Made by a program: the position numbers and the translations under genes
Notes under the pieces: generated by a model
Told to the model about the DNA's origin: nothing
Databases searched by the model: none
Seen by the model: only the letters and a program-made list of their open reading frames with translations
Assembly (NCBI GenBank): GCA_029248525.1
Contig: JAQWJE010000013.1
Location: forward strand, 62,001-126,000
Length of the DNA: 64,000 nucleotides
Reading direction: 5' to 3'
Source: Candidatus Binatia bacterium
Lineage (GTDB): Bacteria; Desulfobacterota; Binatia; UBA12015
Shown: positions 53,112-62,215 of the stretch, piece by piece
Numbering within the stretch: the stretch's first letter is position 1
Layout of the letters: each line of letters opens with the position of its first letter

Positions 53112-54281
53112 ATGCAGGAAGTAGTGATTGTAGAAGCGGCGCGAAGCGCCATCGGTCGGCGCAAGGGAGCCTTTGCGGGACTTCAGGCAGCGGACCTCCT
53201 CGGGGCCGTTCAAAAAGCATGCATCGAGCGAGCCGGTATCGATCCGTCCGAGGTCGGGCAGGTCGTTGGCGGTTGTGTTTCGCAGGTCGGCGAGCAAAGT
53301 TTCAATATCGCGCGCGTTGCCTGGTTGGCTGCAGGATTACCCCTCGAGGTCGCCTCGACGACAGTCGACAGCCAATGTGGATCGTCCCAACAAGCGATCT
53401 CGGTTGCGGCCGGACTCGTCGGTGCCGGTATCGAGGATGTTGTTCTCGCCTGCGGGGTAGAGACCATGACGCGAATCCCCCTTGGCGAAAATATGAAGGG
53501 TGGTTTCCCGATGACCGCTCAGTATATGGCGCACTACAAGCCCACCTCGCAGTTTCAGGGGGCCGAGCAGATTGCAAAAAATTACGGACTGACCCGCGAG
53601 GATGCAGATCGGTTCGGTCTGCGCAGCCAGGAACGCGCAATTGCGGCATGGAAAGCCGGACACTTTGACAAGGAAGTGGTGACCTTGCAGTCCCCGGTTC
53701 TCGATGAGGCGGGAAAGCCTACCGGTGAAATGGAAGAGGTGACGCGAGACGGCGGCCTGCGCGAGACGTCGATGGAAAAGCTCGCCGGCCTCAAGGCTGT
53801 TCAGGAGGGTGGCATTCATACCGCCGGGTCCGCATCGCAGGTCTCGGATGGCGCGGCCGCGGTTTTGTTGATGTCCCCCGAGAAAGCAAAGGCATTGGGC
53901 CTCAAGCCTCGCGCCCGGATCAAGGCAACCACTTTGGTTGGCTGTGACCCCGAAGTGATGCTGGAGGGACCAATCCCCGCAACACGTAAGGTTCTGGAAC
54001 AGACGGGCTTGTCGATTGGTGATATCGATACCTTCGAGATCAACGAAGCCTTTGCGGCGGTTGTCATGGCTTGGGAAAAAGAATTTCAGCCGGATACCGA
54101 TCGTGTAAACCCCAAGGGGGGAGCTATCGCCATCGGTCATCCGACAGGGTGCACGGGGTCCCGACTGGTGACGACGGCCCTGCACGAGTTGGAGAGGACG
54201 GACGGACGCTACGGCCTGATCTCGATGTGCTGCGGCGGTGGCCTGGGGACGGGTACGATCATCGAGCGTCTGGACGGCTGA
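53112..54281 (+). CDS. acetyl-CoA acetyltransferase family thiolase
   Basis: A 389-residue thiolase with a complete active site: acyl-accepting C89 in 'TTVDSQCGSSQQA', H343 in 'AIGHPTGCTGSR' and the general-base Cys in 'SMCCGGGLGTG'. It cleaves or forms 3-ketoacyl-CoA. AGGAG lies six bases before the ATG. A 32-codon in-frame extension is rejected. It differs from the Cys-less thiolase-like gene at 16 kb. The Rieske oxygenase gene follows 39 bases downstream, so it may belong to a degradative operon. Confidence 0.92.
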   Translation: MQEVVIVEAARSAIGRRKGAFAGLQAADLLGAVQKACIERAGIDPSEVGQVVGGCVSQVGEQSFNIARVAWLAAGLPLEVASTTVDSQCGSSQQAISVAAGLVGAGIEDVVLACGVETMTRIPLGENMKGGFPMTAQYMAHYKPTSQFQGAEQIAKNYGLTREDADRFGLRSQERAIAAWKAGHFDKEVVTLQSPVLDEAGKPTGEMEEVTRDGGLRETSMEKLAGLKAVQEGGIHTAGSASQVSDGAAAVLLMSPEKAKALGLKPRARIKATTLVGCDPEVMLEGPIPATRKVLEQTGLSIGDIDTFEINEAFAAVVMAWEKEFQPDTDRVNPKGGAIAIGHPTGCTGSRLVTTALHELERTDGRYGLISMCCGGGLGTGTIIERLDG

Positions 54282-54320
54282 AGGGCCGTTTGGTCTCGAT
54301 CGGTGCGCTGAGGCGGAAGC

Positions 54321-55481
54321 ATGCAACGGGCAGAGCAGATTCGAGTTCTGAAAGAACTGCTTGGGCATATCGACGCGGGTACAAACGTCGATGCGGGAGG
54401 GATCCGCTACAATCCGAGTAGTGCCTACACCTGTGAGGAACTTGCTTCCCGCGAATGGCAGGAGTTTTTTCGTTCGCATCCACAGGTGATCGGGATGTCG
54501 CCTGATTTGCCCGAGGTAGGCAGCTTTCTCACGATGGAGGATTTCGGCGTCCCCTTGTTGGCAACGCGAGACCGCGATGGGACTTTTCGCGCTTTTGTGA
54601 ACGTCTGTCGACACCGTGGCACTCTGGTGGAGTCGGCCAGTCGTGGCACGAAACGTAACTTCGTCTGCCCTTTTCACGGTTGGAGCTACGATACGCAGGG
54701 CTCGCTTGTGGGCTTGCCCAAGCCGGAGCAGTTCGGAAAAGTGGACCGAAGCTGTCTGGGTCTGGTGGAGTTGCCGGCTGCCGAGAAATACGGCTTCCTC
54801 TGGGTCCACCCCGACGCTTCATTGGACGTCGATGATCTCCTGGGCGGTCTGGCCGACGAGTTTGCCAGTTGGGACTTCTCGAAACTGGAGCGAATCGAGG
54901 CGGATTTCTATCCGACGCCGATGAACTGGAAGTTTGCGATTGACACTTTCGGGGAGACCTATCATTTCAAGGTCCTGCACCGGAACTCTCTCGCTCAAGT
55001 GTTTCAGGGTGATGTTCAGGCTTATGATACTTTTGGTCGGAACCATCGTATGACCCTTTGCGTGAAGTCGATTCACGAGATGCGGCATACACCCGAGAGC
55101 GAGTGGCATATCAGTCAGGGCGGCTTTCCTGTCTACTACCTCTTTCCGAATATTCAGGTGAATGTCGGGAGTGCGGGAGTGACTTTGGTCCGCGTTTATC
55201 CCGTGCCCGGGAAGCCGACGGAATCGTTTTCGCAGGTGACCTTTTATATGTGGCCCGAAGCGGCGGTGCAGGATCCGGAATTCGCGCGCGAATTCCCTCG
55301 GATTTTCGGCCAAGTGATTCGCGACGAAGACTATGTGGCGGCGGCCTCGGCGCAGCGTGGAGCTTCGGCTGGAACACAGGAATATGTTCTCTTCGGGAGG
55401 AACGAACCGGCACTCCATCATTACCATAATACCTATCGGCAGGCTCTTGGTCTGGAACTCCTTCCGCTTCAACCCGCTTAG
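54321..55481 (+). CDS. Rieske non-heme iron oxygenase, alpha subunit
   Basis: A 386-residue aromatic-ring-hydroxylating-type oxygenase alpha subunit. The Rieske cluster ligands are C96 and H98 ('NVCRHRGTL') and C116 and H119 ('FVCPFHGWSYD'). The mononuclear iron site has H215 and H220 in 'GETYHFKVLHRN', with D208 as the bridging Asp, and an Asp near the C-terminus. No reductase or ferredoxin gene is next to it, so electrons must come from elsewhere. The substrate is unknown. GAGG lies seven bases before the ATG. Confidence 0.9.
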   Translation: MQRAEQIRVLKELLGHIDAGTNVDAGGIRYNPSSAYTCEELASREWQEFFRSHPQVIGMSPDLPEVGSFLTMEDFGVPLLATRDRDGTFRAFVNVCRHRGTLVESASRGTKRNFVCPFHGWSYDTQGSLVGLPKPEQFGKVDRSCLGLVELPAAEKYGFLWVHPDASLDVDDLLGGLADEFASWDFSKLERIEADFYPTPMNWKFAIDTFGETYHFKVLHRNSLAQVFQGDVQAYDTFGRNHRMTLCVKSIHEMRHTPESEWHISQGGFPVYYLFPNIQVNVGSAGVTLVRVYPVPGKPTESFSQVTFYMWPEAAVQDPEFAREFPRIFGQVIRDEDYVAAASAQRGASAGTQEYVLFGRNEPALHHYHNTYRQALGLELLPLQPA

Positions 55482-55544
55482 CCGGATCGTTCCGGGGCCG
55501 AAAAGGGTTGGCAGTCGACCATCGGGTCGTGATTGGATCCCTGC

Positions 55545-56723
55545 ATGGAACTCGTATGGGATGAACGACCGATTGGAATGAGCTTTTGGCCGCAGGACGT
55601 CGATGCGCCGGCCGTCGCGCCGCGGCGTGAAGATATACGGATTCGGACGGCCGATGGAGCTCTGGTGCGGGGCGTTCTGTGGACGCCACCGACCGGTGAA
55701 GCTTGGAAGACCGCAGTGGTATTATCGCACCCTCGTGGTGATTTTTCCCATCATTATGCATGCCCGCTTCTGGCTGCGGCCGGCTATGCGGTGTTCGGCT
55801 TCGCCACGAGGTACCTGAATAACGACGCGGATTGCCTTCATGAAAACTGTGTTCTGGATGTCGTTGCTGCGGTAGAGGAAATGCGTTCGCGTGGTGCGGA
55901 TCAGGTGATTCTCTTCGGGAATTCGGGCGGCGGATCCTTGATGGCCCTGGCGCAGGCCGAGACGAAATGCGGTGACGCGTGGATCGGTTGTGCCGCACAC
56001 CCTGGCGAAGGTGTTTTCATGGAGCAGGTGATCGATCCTTCGGTAGTCGATGAGGCGGATGCTCTGAGCGTAAATGCGGACCTGGATATGTACGACCCGA
56101 AGAATGGTTGGCGCCCCTGGCCTGAACCCTGCCGCTATGATCCCGCGTGGGTGGCACGCTACCGTCAGGCACAGCGGTCTCGGATCGAGCGGATCGACTC
56201 GCGAGCACGCGAGGCTTTGGCCATCGGGAAGCAGGGCCGCGCGGATGCACGCGGGGCTTCTGTGGGAAGCGACGATTGGCGAGACGGTCGGCGCCGAGGT
56301 CTCTACACCCCGTATATGGTGACGTATCGAACTTTGGCCAACCCGGCTTACCTCGATCTTTCGCTCGAGCCTGATGATCGTCCGATGGGCTCTCTTTTTG
56401 CTTTCCCCGATCCTTTCGAATCGAACTATTCCAGTTTTGGATTGGGGCGTGTCATGACGCCGCGCGGCTGGCTGTCGACTTGGTCGAGTATTTCTTCACC
56501 TGCACGCCTGGCGGATACGATGCCTCGAGTTTCGTGCCCGACCCTGATTTTGCATCCGACCGCGGATACGGAGATTCGGCTTTCACAGGCGCGTGCGATT
56601 CGTGATGCAGCCGGCGCGGCGGACACGACCTATATCGAGTTGGAGGGGGCGCCCCACTACCTTGAAGGTCATCGAGTCGCGGCGATGGAGCAGGTGGCTG
56701 CCTGGATTGCCGAACGTTTCTAG
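55545..56723 (+). CDS. alpha/beta hydrolase
   Basis: A 392-residue alpha/beta hydrolase. The nucleophile elbow is 'LFGNSGGGSLMA' (GxSxG); 'ILHPTADTEIRLSQ' carries the acid and 'GAPHYLEGHR' the histidine. 'VVLSHPRGDFSHHY' is the oxyanion strand. It is longer than simple esterases because of a lid insertion around residues 150-270. It follows the Rieske gene by 63 bases and may act on the same pathway's ester or ring-fission product. The start is uncertain: ATG at 55545 or at 55578. The stop shares CTAG with the convergent GH2 gene. Confidence 0.78.
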   Translation: MELVWDERPIGMSFWPQDVDAPAVAPRREDIRIRTADGALVRGVLWTPPTGEAWKTAVVLSHPRGDFSHHYACPLLAAAGYAVFGFATRYLNNDADCLHENCVLDVVAAVEEMRSRGADQVILFGNSGGGSLMALAQAETKCGDAWIGCAAHPGEGVFMEQVIDPSVVDEADALSVNADLDMYDPKNGWRPWPEPCRYDPAWVARYRQAQRSRIERIDSRAREALAIGKQGRADARGASVGSDDWRDGRRRGLYTPYMVTYRTLANPAYLDLSLEPDDRPMGSLFAFPDPFESNYSSFGLGRVMTPRGWLSTWSSISSPARLADTMPRVSCPTLILHPTADTEIRLSQARAIRDAAGAADTTYIELEGAPHYLEGHRVAAMEQVAAWIAERF

Positions 56724-58606
56724 TCAGGCGTTCCGATGCCGGAGGTATGCTGTCGGGCGAATGCAAGAAGTTCCTCATGGGCTTGGGTGATCTTCTCGAA
56801 ATCCAGTTTTTCGACGTCTCGATCGTAGGTCAGAAGGCCGTTCATTTCGATCTCGACATCCGTGATCTGGGTGTAGACCGCCTGGCAAAGACCCTTTTCG
56901 ATCAAAGGTCGGAGCTTGCCCAACAAACGCAAATACTCGGCGGTCAATGCCTCCGGTGAGTCCATCATCCGGTAGACGAACTTTCGCTTTTCTTCCCAGG
57001 TGTGCCCGGGTTCGATGGATCCGAGGCCGCCATATTCCGAACAGCCTTGTGCCCGCGCGTCTTCCACAGACGGCATTCGCGGGGAAGGGTAATGGTGGGC
57101 GCTCACGAAATCGCCCGCTCCCTGATCGAACCAGCCCGAGGCCGCGTCGACCGGGCGACTGCTGTCGATTGCCCGAATCCGCTCGACGGCATCGGCCGAG
57201 TTGAATTGGCCCCAACCCTCGTTGAAGGGCACCCAGCCGACGATCGAGGGTACGTCGCGGAGTTGATGAACCATTTCGTCCAATTCCAAGTGAAACGCGT
57301 CGCGGTTGGCTTGTCCGGATCGGCCGGTACGCCAACGCATCCGGTCATCGCGGATATGCTTGCCCGTAGCGAGGTGCCAGGCCATCGATGCGAAAAACGG
57401 AGTTCCGACAGGTCCGCATGGCATATCTTGCCAGACAGCAAGGCCGAGTCGATCGCAATGGTGGTACCAGCGCATCGGTTCGACCTTGATGTGCTTGCGC
57501 ACCATGTTGAAGCCCATCTGGTGGATCTGTTCGACATCGAAGCGAAGCGCTTCATCGGTCGGGGCTGTATAGAGGCCATCCGGCCAGTAACCTTGATCGA
57601 GAGGGCCGAGCTGAAAGACCGGGTCGCCATTCCATTGCAGGCGCGGTTTCCCGTGAATGTCGAGGCTTGTATCAAACCATCGCAGGGCAAAATAGGATTC
57701 GATCGTATCGAGGACCTGTTCGCCACGGCAAAGTTCGGCACGAAGGCCGAAGAGATGTGGATCCTCGCGGGACCAGAGGCGCGGCGCTTCCGGGCGGAGT
57801 GCCAGGGTTCCGCCGGGGGAGGTCTCGCCGAGGGCGACGACTTGGGCGGCGCCGCCACCTTCGGGAAAGGCGTCGGCGTTTGCGGTCAGCCGAATGTGCA
57901 GGCCTGCGGCATCGCCCGAGATCTCCGGGGTGACGAGAATTTCCTCGCCGCCTGTCTGCGGCTCGAGGCGCAGCTTGCGGATCGAGGCGTCAGGAACAGC
58001 CTCCAGCCAGACGCTCTGCCAGATCCCCGAGACCGCGGTATAAAAAACAAGCTTGGGGCGCAGAGATTGTTTGCCTACAGCCTGCCCCTGTTGTCCGGTC
58101 GGATCGACGATGGCCACGCGGAGGTCGTTGGAGGCATCGCGCCGCAGCTCGTCTGTAATATCGAACGAGAAGCTGCCAAAGCCGCCCCGATGAGCGCCGA
58201 TGATTTTCCCGTTGATCGTGACCTGCGCCTCCCAGTCGACGGCCCCGAAATGGAGGATCACGCGTCGGTGATGCCAGCTCTGCGGCACCGAAAAGGACCT
58301 CTGCATCCAAAGGCATTGCCCCGGTTTGAGGGCTTCGCCTATGCCGGATAGCGAGGACTCGATCGGAAAGGGAACCAGGATTTCTCGATCCTGAAGTTCG
58401 GTTGGTGCACCAGCGCGCGTCGTTCCGAAGCGCCAGAGCCCGTTGAGCGACCGCCAGCCCGAATCTCCCTCGGGGCCCTCTCGAACGAGCTGAGGGCGCG
58501 GGTATTCCGGCAGAGGGTTCTCCGGGCGCAGATCCTTCGCAAAACGGCTTTGCAGAGGGTTCCGGGCGGCTTTCCATTCGTACTTGGCGGTCTTTTTCAT
58601 GGGCAT
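56720..58606 (-). CDS. glycoside hydrolase family 2 protein
   Basis: A 628-residue GH2 enzyme (beta-galactosidase, beta-glucuronidase or beta-mannosidase type). The N-terminal jelly roll covers about residues 45-190 ('HFGAVDWEAQVTINGKIIG'). An Ig-like domain and the TIM barrel follow. The acid/base Glu is in 'VPFNEGWGQ' and the nucleophile Glu probably in 'CSEYGGLG'. There is no signal peptide, so it should act in the cytoplasm. Two ATGs two codons apart are possible starts, neither with a ribosome site. A longer reading that overlaps the divergent HD gene is rejected. Confidence 0.85.
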   Translation of the reverse strand: MPMKKTAKYEWKAARNPLQSRFAKDLRPENPLPEYPRPQLVREGPEGDSGWRSLNGLWRFGTTRAGAPTELQDREILVPFPIESSLSGIGEALKPGQCLWMQRSFSVPQSWHHRRVILHFGAVDWEAQVTINGKIIGAHRGGFGSFSFDITDELRRDASNDLRVAIVDPTGQQGQAVGKQSLRPKLVFYTAVSGIWQSVWLEAVPDASIRKLRLEPQTGGEEILVTPEISGDAAGLHIRLTANADAFPEGGGAAQVVALGETSPGGTLALRPEAPRLWSREDPHLFGLRAELCRGEQVLDTIESYFALRWFDTSLDIHGKPRLQWNGDPVFQLGPLDQGYWPDGLYTAPTDEALRFDVEQIHQMGFNMVRKHIKVEPMRWYHHCDRLGLAVWQDMPCGPVGTPFFASMAWHLATGKHIRDDRMRWRTGRSGQANRDAFHLELDEMVHQLRDVPSIVGWVPFNEGWGQFNSADAVERIRAIDSSRPVDAASGWFDQGAGDFVSAHHYPSPRMPSVEDARAQGCSEYGGLGSIEPGHTWEEKRKFVYRMMDSPEALTAEYLRLLGKLRPLIEKGLCQAVYTQITDVEIEMNGLLTYDRDVEKLDFEKITQAHEELLAFARQHTSGIGTPD

Positions 58607-58757
58607 CGATTCGGCGCCGAGGACCACCAGAGCTCTCTCTGCGTCCCGGTGGCGCGTGTATGCATGTTTTGGTCGATCGCAGGCGGGAAGGCAACGAAAA
58701 CCTGCCCTCGTTTTTGCCCCGGTTTCTTCCGCCACTGCTTCGGGGTAGATCGGGACC

Positions 58758-59360
58758 ATGGCAGACGTCGAAAGGAATCTCCTGGGAGAGCGGTTTACGG
58801 AGGCCTTTGCCTACGCCGCGAGGCTTCACGCTGCACAGCGGCGCAAGGCCAAGGAAACCCCATACCTCGCCCATCTGATGGCCGTGTCCTCGATGGTTTT
58901 GGAGTGTGGCGGTGACGAGGATGAAGCGATGGCGGCCCTTCTCCACGATGCCGCAGAAGATCAGGGCGGCCACGCCGTCCTGGACGTCATCGGGAGGCGT
59001 TTTGGCTTGCGTGTCGCAGGCATCGTTGCCGAATGCAGCGACAGCTTGGTCGACGATACGGTTGAGACCAAACGTCCCTGGCAGGAGCGCAAGGAGGAGT
59101 TTCTGGCGCGACTGGTCGATGCGTCTCCGGGTTGCCGTCTTGTGACGGCCTGCGACAAGCTCCACAACCTGACCGATGTTCTGGCCGACTATGAGGTGGT
59201 CGGCGAGGATCTTTGGCCTCGCTTTAGCGGCGGGCGGGAAGGAAGTGCCTGGTATTACCGGGAAATCGCCCGGATTCTCGAGAAGGACGGGCACCGGGCC
59301 GCTCGAGAACTCGTGCGTGCATCGGCTCGGTTGGACGAGCGTTTGGGTCTTTTGGCGTAA
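58758..59360 (+). CDS. small SpoT-like HD hydrolase
   Basis: A 200-residue HD-domain protein matching the hydrolase half of SpoT or the small alarmone hydrolases. The manganese-site set is present with the same spacing as in SpoT: H39, H63-D64, the E67-D68 pair in 'LLHDAAEDQGG', and D133 and N137 in 'TACDKLHNLTD'. It has no synthetase, TGS or ACT domain. It may remove (p)ppGpp or a related nucleotide, which is inferred from family. It is divergent from the GH2 gene (151-base gap). Confidence 0.82.
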   Translation: MADVERNLLGERFTEAFAYAARLHAAQRRKAKETPYLAHLMAVSSMVLECGGDEDEAMAALLHDAAEDQGGHAVLDVIGRRFGLRVAGIVAECSDSLVDDTVETKRPWQERKEEFLARLVDASPGCRLVTACDKLHNLTDVLADYEVVGEDLWPRFSGGREGSAWYYREIARILEKDGHRAARELVRASARLDERLGLLA

Positions 59361-59439
59361 TTGCGCGGGGAAGTTCGTCGAGAAAGTTCGCGACAGGCGT
59401 ATTTGCCAACGATCCGAATCGTGGTTGGATATAGGCAGT

Positions 59440-60735
59440 ATGCGCTGGTTTTTGAAAGATAGTGTCCTTCGCGGGTGGTTGTGGATTCTCGGTCTCTTGC
59501 CCGGCGTGGGACTTCTCTTTTGGTCTTCCTACCCGCTATCGCGGCGGCTGGGTCTGATTCTCATGGGCCTAGTGGCATTTGGCGGCTTCGCCTGGGCGAG
59601 ACTCCGCCTCGATCGGACCTTGCAAGGTCAGTCGAATTGGAACCTGCCGGGCCAGATCTACCGATTGCTGAGTTGCCCGTTGGATTTATTCATGGTGGTG
59701 CAACTTGTCGCGGCACGAGGGGCAGCGGAAGGACATTGGATGGGGGGCCCGGGTTTTATGTGGGTGGGTCCGGTTTGGTATAGCGCCCATGCGATTGTCT
59801 TTTTTGGCTATTTGTTCGGCGGTACGGGCCGCCGTTTGTGGGGACTGCTGCGGCGAAGTAGTCGCGGTTCGGTCCCGGCGGTGTCGCCGGAGCGGCGGAG
59901 ATTTCTCGAAGGATCGGTTGTGGCCGCAGCAGGTATTCCTTTCGCGATCTCGCTCTCGGGAGTGGGGACATCCTATGATTTCCAGGTCGAGGAGCGCGAG
60001 ATCTATTTGCCGAACTGGCCACGCTCTCTGGACGGTCTCCGCGTTGCTCATTTATCCGATATTCATGTCGGTGGAGCGATGGACGCCATCCGATTGCAAC
60101 GAGTGGCTGACCTGACCAACCAGGCAAAGCCCGATATCGTCATGCACACCGGAGATTTTCTGACCCATCGTGACGGGGACTTTGATGCGCCGCTCTATCC
60201 GGCGCTTGCGAAGATTCAGGCACCTCTGGGCCAATGGGCCTGCCGGGGGAACCACGATTTTGACGACCCGATCGGATTTCCCCGCAAGCTGGGCGAAGCC
60301 GGAGTGAATCTCCTGCGGGATGAACAGGCGACCCTGAAATTTGCCGGGGAAGAAGTCCGCGTCGGCGGTCTGGATTATGTGGGGCGCGACCGAGATCGGG
60401 CACAGGCCTACGCTGCGAATACCCGCGGGATGGGACCCCATGATGGTGAACCCCGGATCCTGCTGCTCCATGATCCGAGTCAGTGGTTGCACGTGCCGAC
60501 GGGTGCCTCGAATCTCGTGCTTTCCGGGCACACGCATGGAGGGCATATCGGAATTCCCTGGGGTCAGGGTGCGCTCTGGACAGTGGTGGGCGCTGCGGGC
60601 TTTCCCGATCAGGGCGTCTTTATGCGCGACGACGAGACGCGCCTCTATGTCACCCGTTGTGTGGGTTTCTATGGGTACCCGCTGCGTCTCGGGATCCCCC
60701 CCGAGATTGCCATGCTGAATCTTCGCTCGGCCTGA
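59440..60735 (+). CDS. membrane metallophosphoesterase with Tat-like helix
   Basis: A 431-residue calcineurin-like phosphoesterase. Three or four helices fill residues 10-128. A segment with a twin-arginine motif ('RRRFLEG', R152-R153) precedes a further helix (158-172), and the phosphoesterase domain starts near 185. Dimetal motifs are 'HLSDIHVGG', 'HTGDFLTH', 'RGNHDFDDP', 'LLLHDPSQW' and 'SGHTHGGHIG'. It parallels the gene at 13159-14442, ending in the same 'GFYGYPLRLGIP' block. The last helix may be moved by the Tat system, placing the enzyme outside the inner membrane. A long in-frame extension over the HD gene is rejected. Confidence 0.84.
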   Translation: MRWFLKDSVLRGWLWILGLLPGVGLLFWSSYPLSRRLGLILMGLVAFGGFAWARLRLDRTLQGQSNWNLPGQIYRLLSCPLDLFMVVQLVAARGAAEGHWMGGPGFMWVGPVWYSAHAIVFFGYLFGGTGRRLWGLLRRSSRGSVPAVSPERRRFLEGSVVAAAGIPFAISLSGVGTSYDFQVEEREIYLPNWPRSLDGLRVAHLSDIHVGGAMDAIRLQRVADLTNQAKPDIVMHTGDFLTHRDGDFDAPLYPALAKIQAPLGQWACRGNHDFDDPIGFPRKLGEAGVNLLRDEQATLKFAGEEVRVGGLDYVGRDRDRAQAYAANTRGMGPHDGEPRILLLHDPSQWLHVPTGASNLVLSGHTHGGHIGIPWGQGALWTVVGAAGFPDQGVFMRDDETRLYVTRCVGFYGYPLRLGIPPEIAMLNLRSA

Positions 60736-60747
60736 CCGCCAGAGATA

Positions 60748-62124
60748 TCAGGCGTAGTCGTCGGCGGAGGTATCGGCGGGGGTATCCCTTTGCCCGTCCT
60801 CATCGAGCAGGTCCGCGATCAGATCGTATTCGGATGCCGCTGTCACGATGGCGCGCCGAAAATCACCGGGTTGGGCTGCGCCGTTGGCCAAAGTGATTTT
60901 GCCGTCGACGTCCGGTGCCTGGCCCCACCAGCGTCCTTCGAGCAGAAGATCCGTTTCTTCGCTGAGACCGTCAACCAGCACTTCGATTTCGGAGCCAACT
61001 TTTTGGCGCAGCCGAGCCGCGTTGAATTCACGCTGTCGGGTCAGCAGCTCGCGTTGTCGTTCTTCGACGACCTCCTCTGGCACAAGGTCGTCGCGGTCGC
61101 CGGCGGGAGTACCTTCTTCATGGGAATAGGCGAACACGCCGAGATGATCCGGCGATGCGTAGTCAAGGAAGTCGCAGAGCTCGCGGAAATCGGCATCGGT
61201 TTCACCCGGATGTCCAACAAGGAATGTGGTTCGCAGGACAAGTTCGGGGACCGACTGTCGCAGTCGATCGACGGTATCGCGCAAGCGCTGGCCGCCGTGG
61301 CCCCGTCGCATGGAGCGAAGCATATCATTGCTCGCGTGCTGGAAGGGCATATCGACGTAAGGAAGCACCGTCGGGTGTTGGTCCATCAGAGAGAGCAGGT
61401 CGGGGTCGAGTTTTTCCGGGTAGAGGTAATGGAGTCGAAGCCATTCCAGATCGGGGATGTCGGCGAGAGCTTCTGCGAGGCCGGCGAGGTTGGGGCGCTC
61501 CTCGCGGTCCCTCCCATAGGCGATGGTATCCTGAGAGATCAGACAGATCTCGCGAACGCCGGCATCTACGAGTGCCGTCGCCTCTCGAACCAGATCTGCG
61601 ATGGGGCGCGAACGTTGCTTGCCGCGGAAGCCGGGGATGGCGCAGAAACTGCAGCTGCGATTACAGCCCTCGGCAATTTTCAGATAAGCGCTATGGCCCA
61701 TTTGCGTCAGGATGCGAGGGTCTTCCGCCCGCATTGTGTAATCCGCAGGGTTGCCCACCTGCATGCGCTCGGCATCCTGATCCAGAATCGGACCAAGTTT
61801 GAGCATATCGCTCGAGCCCAGAAGATGGTCAATTTCGGGAATCTCGGCGCCGACCTCGTCGGCGTAACGCTGCGTCAGGCAGCCGGCGACGACGAGTTTT
61901 TCGCAGGCGCCCTCGGCCTTGTAGCGAGCCATCTCGAGAATGGTGTTGACGGATTCTTCCTTCGCGGGGCCGATAAAACCGCAGGTATTCACGACGATGA
62001 CCTCCGCTTCGAGGGGGTCGGCCGTGATCGCGAGCCCGCGCTGATCAGTCACGCCAAGCATGACTTCCGTGTCGACGCGATTTTTCGCGCAGCCCAGCGA
62101 CACAAAATGAACCTTCCGTGGCAT
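60748..62124 (-). CDS. rimO: ribosomal protein S12 methylthiotransferase
   Basis: A 458-residue radical-SAM enzyme that adds a methylthio group to Asp89 of ribosomal protein S12. The N-terminal UPF0004 domain holds cluster cysteines ('SLGCAKNRVDTE', 'VNTCGFIGPAKEES', 'VAGCLTQRY'). The radical-SAM cluster is 'CNRSCSFCAIP', and a TRAM domain ends the protein. 'SLGCAKNRVD' separates RimO from MiaB. It stands alone, convergent with the metallophosphoesterase gene (12-base gap). Confidence 0.95.
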   Translation of the reverse strand: MPRKVHFVSLGCAKNRVDTEVMLGVTDQRGLAITADPLEAEVIVVNTCGFIGPAKEESVNTILEMARYKAEGACEKLVVAGCLTQRYADEVGAEIPEIDHLLGSSDMLKLGPILDQDAERMQVGNPADYTMRAEDPRILTQMGHSAYLKIAEGCNRSCSFCAIPGFRGKQRSRPIADLVREATALVDAGVREICLISQDTIAYGRDREERPNLAGLAEALADIPDLEWLRLHYLYPEKLDPDLLSLMDQHPTVLPYVDMPFQHASNDMLRSMRRGHGGQRLRDTVDRLRQSVPELVLRTTFLVGHPGETDADFRELCDFLDYASPDHLGVFAYSHEEGTPAGDRDDLVPEEVVEERQRELLTRQREFNAARLRQKVGSEIEVLVDGLSEETDLLLEGRWWGQAPDVDGKITLANGAAQPGDFRRAIVTAASEYDLIADLLDEDGQRDTPADTSADDYA

Positions 62125-62215
62125 TGGGGGAGTCTAGCACTCATTGGCGCGTCGCGCTTTGCAAGCCTCCTGCCGCGGTTTGTCCTCGGGGGTCTGGATG
62201 CATAGGAGAAGATAT

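Noticed and set aside
57002-58351. 449-codon plus-strand frame
   Set aside because: It is antisense to the GH2 gene, whose catalytic Glu motifs are intact; the frame has no family resemblance.
60790-62205. 471-codon plus-strand frame
   Set aside because: It is antisense to rimO, which has all cluster cysteines; no ribosome site.
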